DNA from: Gammaproteobacteria bacterium UBA3532
GTDB taxonomy: Bacteria; Pseudomonadota; Gammaproteobacteria; Enterobacterales; UBA3532
NCBI GenBank assembly: GCA_002376965.1
Contig: DFOV01000260.1
Span: 1-8,134, forward strand
Length of the DNA: 8,134 bases
Direction: 5' to 3'
The notes beneath the pieces are model-generated. The model did no database searches. It saw only the letters and a program-made list of their open reading frames with translations, and was not told where the DNA came from. Positions 1 through 7,076 of the stretch are shown here, piece by piece. The stretch's first letter is position 1. Each line of letters opens with the position of its first letter. A program made the translations under genes and the position numbers.

Positions 1-1
1 A

Positions 2-529
2 GCCTATCAAACCCCGCTCTATCACTACCTTATTCGACATCAGGTCGGCGAAACCCACCGAGATGATTTGCTACAGGATATTTTTATTCGTATTCATCAG
101 GGGGCTTCGCAGTATCAGCCAGACAAGCCACTTCGCCCCTGGATTTACACCATCGCTGCTAATACGATGCGGAATTTCTTCCGTGATAGCGCCAAGCATC
201 AGCATGAAACATTCGACGAGCAATCTTCTGCCTGCGACTACCCCAATCAGTTCGAGCAACTATCGGATCAGGAACACCAGCAATGGCTGGCCTCTCAGCT
301 CCATCGATTGCCGTTGACTCAAAAGGAAGCGCTCATACTGCTTACAACGGAAGGGTTTAGTCTGAAAGAAACGGCGGAAATTATGAACTGCCCTGTCAAT
401 ACAGTAAAAACACTGGCACACCGCGCCAGGCAATCATTAATGCAACAGTTTGCCAACACGCACGCACTGTCCAACCAGCCCGCGTCATCAAATCCCGCGC
501 TATCCAATAAGGGAGAGCAACATGTCTGA
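2..529 (+). CDS. ECF-type RNA polymerase sigma factor, 5' end missing
   Basis: This is the last 175 codons of an ECF (group 4, sigma-70 family) sigma factor; the start lies left of the window. ECF proteins are usually about 170-200 residues, so probably only some 10-25 residues are missing. Numbering from the first in-window codon, region 2 spans about residues 1-62. It has the DDLLQDIFIRIHQ helix (21-33), which contacts core polymerase, and the PWIYTIAANTMRNFFRD segment (46-62), which reads the -10 element. A variable linker follows. Region 4 covers about 103-147, from LPLTQKEALILL to the helix-turn-helix FSLKETAEIMNCPVNTVKTLAHRAR, which reads the -35 element. The stop overlaps the start of the anti-sigma gene by 8 bases, the usual layout for a sigma and its cognate inhibitor. 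ECF operons are commonly self-activated, but the promoter would be outside the window. The family call is firm; the ECF subgroup and regulon are unknown. Confidence 0.95.
   Translation, partial: AYQTPLYHYLIRHQVGETHRDDLLQDIFIRIHQGASQYQPDKPLRPWIYTIAANTMRNFFRDSAKHQHETFDEQSSACDYPNQFEQLSDQEHQQWLASQLHRLPLTQKEALILLTTEGFSLKETAEIMNCPVNTVKTLAHRARQSLMQQFANTHALSNQPASSNPALSNKGEQHV
511..517 (+). promoter_or_regulatory. Ribosome binding site that fixes the anti-sigma start
   Basis: GGGAGAG lies 4 bases before the ATG at 522, inside the 3' end of the sigma gene. It supports the start at 522, which overlaps the sigma stop by 8 bases, over the in-frame ATG at 450, which lies deep in the sigma gene. Ribosomes finishing the sigma gene could restart here, coupling sigma and anti-sigma synthesis. 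Confidence 0.7.
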
Positions 530-2957
530 GTGCCAAACTATTCAATCTCTTATTGCTGAGACCAATACGCTAAGCGACTTATCGCCCTCTCAACAGCAGC
601 ATATGCAGCAATGTCCCCATTGCCAGTCGTACTGGCAGCAACTACAGCGCATCAATGCCAGTTTAACCAACATGGGGCAGCAGTCTGTACCAGCAGATTT
701 GAGTCAACGCTTGCTCAATATTAGCGCGCCACAAAAAGAGCAGACAAAAAGCAATTGGGGATGGAAACAGTCTATCGCCGCCAGCATCGCTGTATTGGTT
801 AGCGCTTTCTCGCTGTGGGATTTAGGAGATCAACTCCCCTCCCCCGTAGACCATGATCTGGCATGGCGGCATGCTCCTAGTACGGTATCCATGGACGCAG
901 CTGAAGCATTTCCGGCTTCAGCTCCCTACTCAACCTCAGGCTCCTTACGGCAAAAAGCCAGTGCTGACGACACAGTGGCTCGCCCAATGCCTGCATCGCC
1001 ACAAAAAATAGCTGTACTCAATGAAGTTATGGAGGAGGAAGCTTTCTTAGCAGAATCGGCTCCCGCCCTATCCGATGCGCCAGCAGAAAAGCTCTTGGCC
1101 AAAAAGCAAAAAGAAGAGCGCAGTCGCCGCACGACTTCAGAACCTGCCATGCTCAGTTTTGGCGATGCCGTTTCAGAAAATGACCGTATGGACTTTATTG
1201 AAGCAGAGCCCACGGTCGAAGCTAAAGCGAAGCCTGCTAGAGCTGCGGTAGCAATTCGTGAAGCCCTGGAACGCAGAGCGCCTATGGATGAAATCTCACG
1301 ATATTCCAAACTAAATGCTCAGCAGGGTTCCAAACCCGATGCCCAGCAGGGCTCCAGACCAGATGCACAACAAGGTGCAAGGCTGGAAACAAAGGCCACG
1401 AGTACAGCCCCATCGTACTTTTGGGCAGATTTAGAAGATACCAATATAGACAGCTTTTTTCAGCCATCTGGATATTGGGAAAATAGCTATGTACCCGGCG
1501 ATCCCGATATTCGCATTCTGGAAGCTAACCTTAAACAGTGGTCGAACCAGCCAGGTAGCCAACCGTTGATTGAGCTACCCCAGTTGCTAACTACTACATG
1601 GCAACCCTTTGATCCGCCGAGCGATGCAGCATTGGGCCTCTACTTAAGCACGGATAAAGCAGGCGTTGATGCCCCCCAGCGCGTGCGACTGCAAATTGGT
1701 CTAAAAGGCAGCGCTCGTCAAAGTGGCCAGCGCTCACCAATGAACATTGGCTTGCTCATCCAACACCACCAGCTACGTGATAAAAATACAGCCGAGCGCC
1801 TAAGCAAATTGATTCAGGCTTTTCATCACATGAAGCAAAACGGCGATCAATTTGTATTGGTAGTGAGCGGAACGCAAACACCGGCTCATCAACTGCCGCA
1901 ATTACGCTCTGATGATTTGCGCTATGGTTCGGTACATGTATTTTTCGAGCAAAGCAGAGGGTTTGCTCCCTCTCCCGCAGATGTCTATCGAGGCTACCAG
2001 CAACTGAGCGCAACATTAGCTGACATGGCAAAAGAGCACCCGCTCAGCACCAACCTCGCGCTATTGACGCTCGACAAACCGTTGCGTAACGCCTCGCAAA
2101 TGAAAACCCTAGCGCACGCTAACGTATTAAATGATATCAGTACCAGCGCCATTGCACTGACACCATCCGCCAATAATCATGAGTTGGAGCGACTGGTTAT
2201 CGCTGGTCATGGCAATCGCCGTATTTTCCACCATGAAACTCAAGCTGACAAACTGGTAAAAGCCGAACTATTCGACGCCAGCCGCACCGTTGCCAAAGCC
2301 ATTCGATTGCAAATAGAACTAGCCAAACAGGTTCAACTGGTCGATATCTGGCGCTCACAGCCGCTGGACCAGCACCAAAGCGAACGAATAAAACAGGCAG
2401 AACGCCATGTGGATCAACAGCTACAACGTCAGCTGGGCATCAGTGCTAACCGGGGCGATGACGATCCTGGTATTCAAATTGTGATCCCCAAATTTATGGC
2501 CAACGACGACCATGTTATCCTCCTCGATCTGCTGGTTCCGCATGGCGGGCAATTGGCCCAGGTCAGTGCCAAGTACAAAGATTTGGTCAACCTGAAAAAC
2601 GGTGAGGTACATCAATCCATTGCTATAGCAAATCATAAGCTTGCCGCAGGACCAATCCAGTACAACGTACAGCAAAATATCTGGACCCATTACTTCTCAG
2701 AACAATTAGATGCACTCGCCCTGCTGCTCAAGCAGAGCAACCGATCCGCCGCCACTCACCAGCTCGAAGCGCTGGCCAACCAAGCCAGTCAGCTGCGCTT
2801 AGCACCAGCATGGCAGGCAGACAACGCACTACCTCACGATATTCAAGTATTAAACGCCTATTTACAGCACCTGCGCCACAGCGATATTGATCTGCACAAG
2901 CTGGGCCGATCGATGGAGTTCTCAGCCAGCCAGCGCCTCAGGAGTATTCAACCATGA
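522..2957 (+). CDS. Transmembrane ZAS-type anti-sigma factor with degenerate VWA-like periplasmic region
   Basis: This 811-residue protein should bind and silence the adjacent ECF sigma factor. Its cytoplasmic end carries the zinc anti-sigma pattern H27-x3-C31-x2-C34, with C4 placed as a fourth ligand, as in RsrA-like proteins. One membrane helix follows at about 84-98 (SIAASIAVLVSAFSL). Residues 110-300 are a low-complexity Ala/Glu/Lys/Pro linker containing three 8-residue repeats at 265-288. From about 298 it resembles YfbK-type VWA proteins: a WADLEDTNIDSFF/GYWENSYVPGDPDIR segment (about 298-330), a VWA-like fold from about 405, and an LERLVIAGHGNRRIF-type stretch. A C-terminal beta domain begins near 650 (GIQIVIPKF, HVILLDLLVP, YKDLVNLKNG). 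The MIDAS DxSxS site is absent: after MNIGLLI407-413 it reads QHHQL. Typical ZAS proteins are 100-250 residues, so this one is unusually long. The anti-sigma role is well supported by motif and position; the VWA assignment rests on partial resemblance, and the sensed signal is unknown. Confidence 0.85.
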   Translation: MSECQTIQSLIAETNTLSDLSPSQQQHMQQCPHCQSYWQQLQRINASLTNMGQQSVPADLSQRLLNISAPQKEQTKSNWGWKQSIAASIAVLVSAFSLWDLGDQLPSPVDHDLAWRHAPSTVSMDAAEAFPASAPYSTSGSLRQKASADDTVARPMPASPQKIAVLNEVMEEEAFLAESAPALSDAPAEKLLAKKQKEERSRRTTSEPAMLSFGDAVSENDRMDFIEAEPTVEAKAKPARAAVAIREALERRAPMDEISRYSKLNAQQGSKPDAQQGSRPDAQQGARLETKATSTAPSYFWADLEDTNIDSFFQPSGYWENSYVPGDPDIRILEANLKQWSNQPGSQPLIELPQLLTTTWQPFDPPSDAALGLYLSTDKAGVDAPQRVRLQIGLKGSARQSGQRSPMNIGLLIQHHQLRDKNTAERLSKLIQAFHHMKQNGDQFVLVVSGTQTPAHQLPQLRSDDLRYGSVHVFFEQSRGFAPSPADVYRGYQQLSATLADMAKEHPLSTNLALLTLDKPLRNASQMKTLAHANVLNDISTSAIALTPSANNHELERLVIAGHGNRRIFHHETQADKLVKAELFDASRTVAKAIRLQIELAKQVQLVDIWRSQPLDQHQSERIKQAERHVDQQLQRQLGISANRGDDDPGIQIVIPKFMANDDHVILLDLLVPHGGQLAQVSAKYKDLVNLKNGEVHQSIAIANHKLAAGPIQYNVQQNIWTHYFSEQLDALALLLKQSNRSAATHQLEALANQASQLRLAPAWQADNALPHDIQVLNAYLQHLRHSDIDLHKLGRSMEFSASQRLRSIQP
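1314..1385 (+). repeat. Three 24-bp tandem repeats coding [ND]AQQG[SA][KR][PL]
   Basis: Three in-frame 24-base units (1314-1337, 1338-1361, 1362-1385) encode NAQQGSKP, DAQQGSRP and DAQQGARL at residues 265-288 of the anti-sigma protein. They sit in the periplasmic linker just before the folded VWA-like region. The units differ at many third-codon positions, so the peptide is kept better than the DNA, which argues against a very recent slippage event. A flexible spacer is the simplest reading. Confidence 0.85.
2940..2944 (+). promoter_or_regulatory. Ribosome binding site for the five-repeat envelope protein
   Basis: AGGAG lies 9 bases before the ATG at 2954, within the 3' end of the anti-sigma gene. 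The start overlaps the anti-sigma stop in an ATGA arrangement (ATG 2954-2956, TGA 2955-2957), so the two genes are probably translationally coupled and made together. Confidence 0.7.
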
Positions 2958-5900
2958 TTGCGACACACCACCCTAGCAAGCCCGCCCTAGAGCAGATTTT
3001 GCGCTACCTTATTCTATCGATTGGCTTTCTTGTCATATTAGCCAGTCAGCTGGCGCTTGCCACATCGCCCAAACCGCAGGGGCGTGTTGAAGTGCCACTG
3101 AGCACCTACGAACAGTTGATAAAGCAAGGCCAACAGCCACCGTTAAGCACCAGCTATGCGCTGGGTCGCTCCGAACTTGAGGTTCAGGTACGTAATGGCA
3201 ACAACCATCAATACGCAACGATTGTGGCTGAGGTGGATATTGATATCCTGGAGCCGCGCTGGACATCGGTTCCTTTGCTTGGTATTGGCGCAACTATTAC
3301 CCGCGCTGAAAAAAATGGTCAGCCGATCCAGCTGGTTCCAACCCTCAATGGCCATCATTGGCTTAGCCAAGAGCAGGGAACCCATCACCTAAGCCTGCAT
3401 TATCAGGTTTCATTACAACAAGGTGCTCAATCTAACTTCATTACCCTTCCCATTCCCGAAGCAGCGGTTAACCGGCTTCGTCTAACAGTACCCGAGCCGA
3501 ATCTAGACATAGCCATCACTCCTGCCACGGCGATGCAATCTCAATCAACGTCAACCACCACTCATGTCAGCGCCGATATTCCTACATCATCGCAGCTAGC
3601 TATCAGCTGGCGATCGGCCCAGCAAGTACATTACAGCATGAGTCGCGCCCACTACCAGGGCAAAGTACTCGACGATGCCATCGAGTGGCAGGGAATGTTG
3701 GATGTCGAAGTGTTTCATGCTAAAGCTGGCGTTGTCCCCATTTTACCGAACCATGTCACTTTGACAGAAGTACTTGTCGATAATAAACCTGCATCCGTAC
3801 GTATAGAGGAAGGGTTCTTTGCTGTTCCACTGGTGACCGAAGGCAAGCATCAGATCCAGGTCAAGTATCAAATTCCTATACAGCGAGATCAAGGCCAACC
3901 CGTTGCCATTACTCCTATCCCGAAGGTCCCTATGTCGTCTTTCTCGCTATCCCTTCCTGGAAAAAAAGCGCTTCAGGTTGAGCCACGAACCGCGATTGAA
4001 TACGAGCAATCAGATAATCAAACTCAAGCCAAGATGTTCATCCCAATGACAGATCGCGTGTCCTTGTCATGGCAAGAAGCCGTTCCCGAAGATGTGACCG
4101 TCGAGGCCCGAGCCAATGCCGCGATTTACCACGGGTTTTACGCCGAAGAAGGCGTAGTACACGCTAAGGCCGTCGTTCATTACGACATTACCCGCGGTGA
4201 AACATCGAGCTTTATTCTATCCGTTCCCAGCGATGTACAGGTCAATAAGCTCAATGCATCGGTTGATGGCTTGAGCGACTGGGTGGTTGCCGGAGGCGAG
4301 ACCCCACAAGACCACAAAACACTAACCCTATTCTTCAATCGCAAAATAAATGGCAAGGTTCAGATACATATCGATTATGAAAAACTATTCAGCACCGAAG
4401 AAAAGCAGCCTCTACCCTTGCCGTTGCTCCAAGCCGACAATGTACACCGCCAGCGCGGAATGATTGCCCTGCTCGCATCAAACGAGCTGTCACTCAAGCC
4501 CGAGCAAACCGAGCACTTATCAAAAGTTGGGGAAAACCAACTGCCAGCGGATGTTAGAAATGCCTTTGCTCATGGCGTCGCTCATACATACAAATACAGT
4601 CAAACCGATGCCAGAATCAGCGTGGTAACAATGGCCCCCGAACGCAAGCAGGGTAAATTTGACGCCCAAATCCATACCCTGATTTCCATCGGTGAAGTTG
4701 CAATCAAAGGAACGTCCACGGTCAAGGTCGCGGTGAAATCCGGCGCATTGGCCGAGCTAGTCATGACCCTGCCGAACGATGTCAGCCTTTTATCACTGAG
4801 TGGCCCTTCAATTCGCAATCATAAAACTGCACCCCACCAAGACAGACAACAAGTACATGTTGAGTTTACTCAGGAAATGGCTGGGCAGTTTAATATAGAT
4901 CTACAGTATGAGCAGCTAATCCAGGATCAAAGTAAACCCGTCACGGTTCCGCGACTGAATGTGCAGGATGCTCAGGTTGAACACGGTAAAGTTGCGATTG
5001 AGGCCCTTACCGCAGTAGAAGTGCAAGCATTGGAAACACAGCAACTGTCGACCGTCGATATCAACGAGCTGCCCCAACAGTTAATACTAAAAACAACCAA
5101 TCCGATTTTATTGGCATATAAATACCTGCACGCCGAACCACCCTATTCACTGATATTGAAAATTACTCGCCACCAGGAAATGGATGTGCAAAACGCAGTG
5201 ATCGATCAAGCCCATTATCACACGCTCGTCACCAACGATGGGCTTAGGGTAACACGTGCACAGTTGAATATTCGCAACAGTCGCCGCCAATTTCTGCGCA
5301 TGACTCTACCGGAAGGTGCCAGTGTCTGGTCGCTAACCGTCAATCATCGCGCCGAAAAGCCCGCCATTGCCGGTAACGATGCCAACACAGTATTGGTTAA
5401 GCTTATCAATAGCCACCAAGGCTTTCCAATTGAGCTAGTATACGCTGTGCCCAGCAAAAAAATGGCCTTTCGCGGCAATATAAACGCATCTTTGCCCATG
5501 CCGGATATGCTGGCAGGCAAGACATTGTGGGATATTTATCTGCCTTACCAATATGAGTATGGCAAGCTCGATTCGAGTATGAATGAATCACAAAGTCTGA
5601 CAACAACAAATCCACAACAAAAAATGCAAGCGGCACGCTCGTTGCCCCAAGCACCAGGATTTCCGATTGCCGTACCATCGCAAGGTGTCCACTTCCAGCT
5701 TGAGCAGCTTTATGCCAGCGAGTCCGGCGAAGTGCCTACATTCAGCATAAGTTATACCTCGGAAGAGGGTGTAACCTTTGGTAGCTTGTTAACAATAGTC
5801 GGAACCTTATTGTTGTGGTTAGGATTATCGGTATTACTCTTACGTCCAGCCCGAGTCAGCGCCACAATGGCAGCGGGACTCATGGCAACAGGAGCCATTG

Positions 5901-6052
5901 CTACAGCCGTTGCCTTTAGCTATTTAGCCAGCCCAACGAGCTTAGCCTCACTAACTTCTATCATTTGTTTAGCGGTACTGGCGGGTATCATGATAGTGAC
6001 AAAAGTTCGTGGACTACGAAGTCAGCGGTCGAACAATAGCGAAAGTGCTTAG
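2954..6052 (+). CDS. Large envelope protein: signal peptide, five beta-rich repeats, three C-terminal membrane helices
   Basis: I do not recognise this 1032-residue protein as a named family. It begins with a signal-like segment: a hydrophobic stretch at about 15-36 ending in ALA34-36, a plausible signal peptidase cleavage site. VEVPLSTYEQLIK follows at the mature N-terminus. The body looks all-beta and repeats with a period of about 155-180 residues. Each unit ends in a G-x(4-7)-Y strand, with Gly at 142, 297, 467, 644 and 823 (GTHHLSLHY, GKHQIQVKY, GKVQIHIDY, GQFNIDLQY, GFPIELVY). The last three units also share an inner [LV]P-x2-[VA]-x4-L strand (VPSDVQVNKL, LPNDVSLLSL, LPEGASVWSL). Three helices close the protein at about 943-963, 970-992 and 996-1016, followed by a short basic tail. 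It probably sits in the inner membrane with the repeats in the periplasm. The 4-base overlap with the anti-sigma gene makes it a likely partner in sensing or an envelope-maintenance effector. No catalytic motif is visible. Confidence 0.8.
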   Translation: MIATHHPSKPALEQILRYLILSIGFLVILASQLALATSPKPQGRVEVPLSTYEQLIKQGQQPPLSTSYALGRSELEVQVRNGNNHQYATIVAEVDIDILEPRWTSVPLLGIGATITRAEKNGQPIQLVPTLNGHHWLSQEQGTHHLSLHYQVSLQQGAQSNFITLPIPEAAVNRLRLTVPEPNLDIAITPATAMQSQSTSTTTHVSADIPTSSQLAISWRSAQQVHYSMSRAHYQGKVLDDAIEWQGMLDVEVFHAKAGVVPILPNHVTLTEVLVDNKPASVRIEEGFFAVPLVTEGKHQIQVKYQIPIQRDQGQPVAITPIPKVPMSSFSLSLPGKKALQVEPRTAIEYEQSDNQTQAKMFIPMTDRVSLSWQEAVPEDVTVEARANAAIYHGFYAEEGVVHAKAVVHYDITRGETSSFILSVPSDVQVNKLNASVDGLSDWVVAGGETPQDHKTLTLFFNRKINGKVQIHIDYEKLFSTEEKQPLPLPLLQADNVHRQRGMIALLASNELSLKPEQTEHLSKVGENQLPADVRNAFAHGVAHTYKYSQTDARISVVTMAPERKQGKFDAQIHTLISIGEVAIKGTSTVKVAVKSGALAELVMTLPNDVSLLSLSGPSIRNHKTAPHQDRQQVHVEFTQEMAGQFNIDLQYEQLIQDQSKPVTVPRLNVQDAQVEHGKVAIEALTAVEVQALETQQLSTVDINELPQQLILKTTNPILLAYKYLHAEPPYSLILKITRHQEMDVQNAVIDQAHYHTLVTNDGLRVTRAQLNIRNSRRQFLRMTLPEGASVWSLTVNHRAEKPAIAGNDANTVLVKLINSHQGFPIELVYAVPSKKMAFRGNINASLPMPDMLAGKTLWDIYLPYQYEYGKLDSSMNESQSLTTTNPQQKMQAARSLPQAPGFPIAVPSQGVHFQLEQLYASESGEVPTFSISYTSEEGVTFGSLLTIVGTLLLWLGLSVLLLRPARVSATMAAGLMATGAIATAVAFSYLASPTSLASLTSIICLAVLAGIMIVTKVRGLRSQRSNNSESA

Positions 6053-6130
6053 TCATTATCGCAAAGGGTAGCGCGGGCAGTGTCCAGATTTATGGATATT
6101 GCTCGGATACCCCAAATTTAGCAAGCAACT

Positions 6131-6137
6131 AAAGGGA
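6131..6137 (+). promoter_or_regulatory. Ribosome binding site for rpn
   Basis: AAAGGGA lies 6 bases before the ATG at 6144 and decides that start over an in-frame TTG at 6099. The Rpn similarity also begins right at this ATG (MDTLSPKLDLLFKRIF). No convincing promoter stands out in the 91-base gap 6053-6143, and no terminator is visible for the cassette before it. Confidence 0.6.
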
Positions 6138-6143
6138 ATCAAT

Positions 6144-7007
6144 ATGGACACCTTATCACCGAAGCTAGATCTGCTGTTTAAACGCATTTTTGCAGCCGAA
6201 GACAATAAGTTGTGCTTAATTGATCTACTTAATGCTTTATTTGAAAATACCGACACCCCACTAATCACCGATGTAACGGTTATCAATCCACACATCGATC
6301 CCGATCATATTGGTGACAAGGCTGCTGTTCTCGATATCAAAGCGGTTACCAACCTAGGACAAAGGATTAACATTGAAATGCAAATGCATAATCACCGCGA
6401 TATGATCCCTCGAAGCCTGTTCTACTGGAGTTCACTATTTGCAAAGCAACTTAAGCAAGGAGAAAACTACAGGAAATTACAACCGACATATGCAATCAAC
6501 TTTCTGAACTACCGCCAATTTGATGATAATGAACCGCTAAACCACTTCATGCTAACCGATAAAAAAACAGGCCATGTATTAACCAGCCTGATGGGGTTAT
6601 ACTTTATTGAACTACCAAAATATCAATCAAGCCAGCATCTGAACCAGCATTTGGTTGATTGGCTAACATTTTTAGAAACGGAGGACGATACTGTGCGAGA
6701 AAAACTGGCCGAAAAGAATCCTGCGATAAAGAAAGCAGAAGATACGCTTAAATACATCAGCCAAGATGAAAAAGAGCGTTGGTTGTACGCTGATCGTTAC
6801 AAGGCGATTATGGATTACGAAAGTGATATGGAAGGTAGCCGAGAGGAAGGAATCAACATTGGCATCGATAAAGGCCGATTAGCCGAAAAAGAAGATACAG
6901 CTCGCGCTCTATTGTCTGCAGGACAGTCTATTGAATTCACAGCGAATATCACCGGTCTGTCGCTAGACACGCTCCAACAACTACAGCAGGATTTAAGACA
7001 TCACTAA
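6144..7007 (+). CDS. Rpn-family PD-(D/E)XK nuclease (recombination-promoting nuclease / putative transposase)
   Basis: This 287-residue protein belongs to the Rpn / PD-(D/E)XK nuclease transposase family. These are DNA endonucleases that stimulate RecA-independent recombination, and some are linked to phage defence. The family's N-terminal signature is KLDLLFKRIFAAEDN at 7-21. The nuclease core is D64 in AVLDIKA plus E78-x-Q80 in NIEMQ, where Gln replaces the Lys of the classic motif, as is usual here. PRSLFYWSSLFAKQLKQGENY and the YAINFLN strand follow in the usual order. The C-terminus (about 205-287) carries a charged REEGINIGIDKGR segment and the helical ITGLSLDTLQQLQ end typical of the family. 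Length is normal, with no frameshift. Its wording is richer in Asn/Lys and A/T than its neighbours, suggesting separate acquisition. No inverted repeats or target-site duplications flank it, so it is not an obvious insertion sequence. Substrate and physiological role here are unknown. Confidence 0.93.
   Translation: MDTLSPKLDLLFKRIFAAEDNKLCLIDLLNALFENTDTPLITDVTVINPHIDPDHIGDKAAVLDIKAVTNLGQRINIEMQMHNHRDMIPRSLFYWSSLFAKQLKQGENYRKLQPTYAINFLNYRQFDDNEPLNHFMLTDKKTGHVLTSLMGLYFIELPKYQSSQHLNQHLVDWLTFLETEDDTVREKLAEKNPAIKKAEDTLKYISQDEKERWLYADRYKAIMDYESDMEGSREEGINIGIDKGRLAEKEDTARALLSAGQSIEFTANITGLSLDTLQQLQQDLRHH
6680..6685 (+). promoter_or_regulatory. Internal Shine-Dalgarno site within rpn
   Basis: GGAGGA, a near-consensus ribosome site, lies inside the coding sequence (codons for Thr-Glu-Asp) and exactly 7 bases before an in-frame GTG at 6693. 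It is a better site than the one in front of the full-length start at 6144. The spacing and frame fit an internal translation start. Confidence 0.5.
6693..7007 (+). CDS. Candidate intragenic small Rpn protein (RpnS-like), same frame as rpn
   Basis: An in-frame GTG at 6693 would start a 104-residue product equal to residues 184-287 of the nuclease. It lacks the entire D64/E78/Q80 core but keeps the Lys/Glu-rich helical region, the REEGINIGIDKG segment and the SLDTLQQL end. E. coli rpn genes have been reported to make such C-terminal short forms (RpnS) from internal starts; these bind and block the toxic long form and are linked to phage defence. Seen here: the strong GGAGGA, the 7-base spacing and the matching frame. 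Inferred: that the start is used and that the product inhibits the nuclease. A second in-frame ATG at 6810 follows AAGG (6801-6804) by 5 bases and could give a 65-residue form, but its ribosome site is weaker. Confidence 0.45.
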   Translation: MREKLAEKNPAIKKAEDTLKYISQDEKERWLYADRYKAIMDYESDMEGSREEGINIGIDKGRLAEKEDTARALLSAGQSIEFTANITGLSLDTLQQLQQDLRHH

Positions 7008-7052
7008 GCATGACGCCAGCTAGCTTTTCAAGGTAAGATAGCGTCACCCTAT

Positions 7053-7061
7053 TGTTATGAT
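7053..7061 (+). promoter_or_regulatory. Possible extended -10 promoter for rpe
   Basis: TGTTATGAT reads as an extended -10 element (TGn followed by TATGAT, 5 of 6 to TATAAT). No good -35 lies at 16-18 bases; the nearest TTTTCA (7025-7030) is too far. A start point near 7068 would leave a leader of only about 9 bases before the rpe ATG at 7077, which fits the lack of a strong ribosome site there. Tentative. Confidence 0.3.
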
Positions 7062-7076
7062 TTTCGAATAGAGCCT

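Noticed and set aside
450..521. Upstream in-frame ATG extending the anti-sigma protein by 24 residues
   Set aside because: It lies within the sigma gene, has no ribosome site, and the added residues precede the normal ZAS N-terminus. GGGAGAG and the ATG at 522 fit better.
926..1309. 127-codon open frame on the minus strand inside the anti-sigma gene
   Set aside because: It is antisense to a supported coding region with low-complexity sequence; it shows no ribosome site and no recognisable domain.
3961..3967. A7 run in the envelope protein gene as a programmed frameshift site
   Set aside because: The zero frame stays open for another 2 kb with the beta repeats preserved on both sides, and I see no stimulatory structure. 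It may be only a sequencing-error risk.
6099..6143. TTG start at 6099 for the Rpn protein
   Set aside because: The extra 15 residues do not match the family N-terminus, and AAAGGGA is correctly spaced for the ATG at 6144.
6053..7076. Rpn gene as part of an intact insertion sequence
   Set aside because: Despite the family's transposase name, I see no terminal inverted repeats or target duplications around it, and Rpn proteins are generally not carried by classical IS elements.
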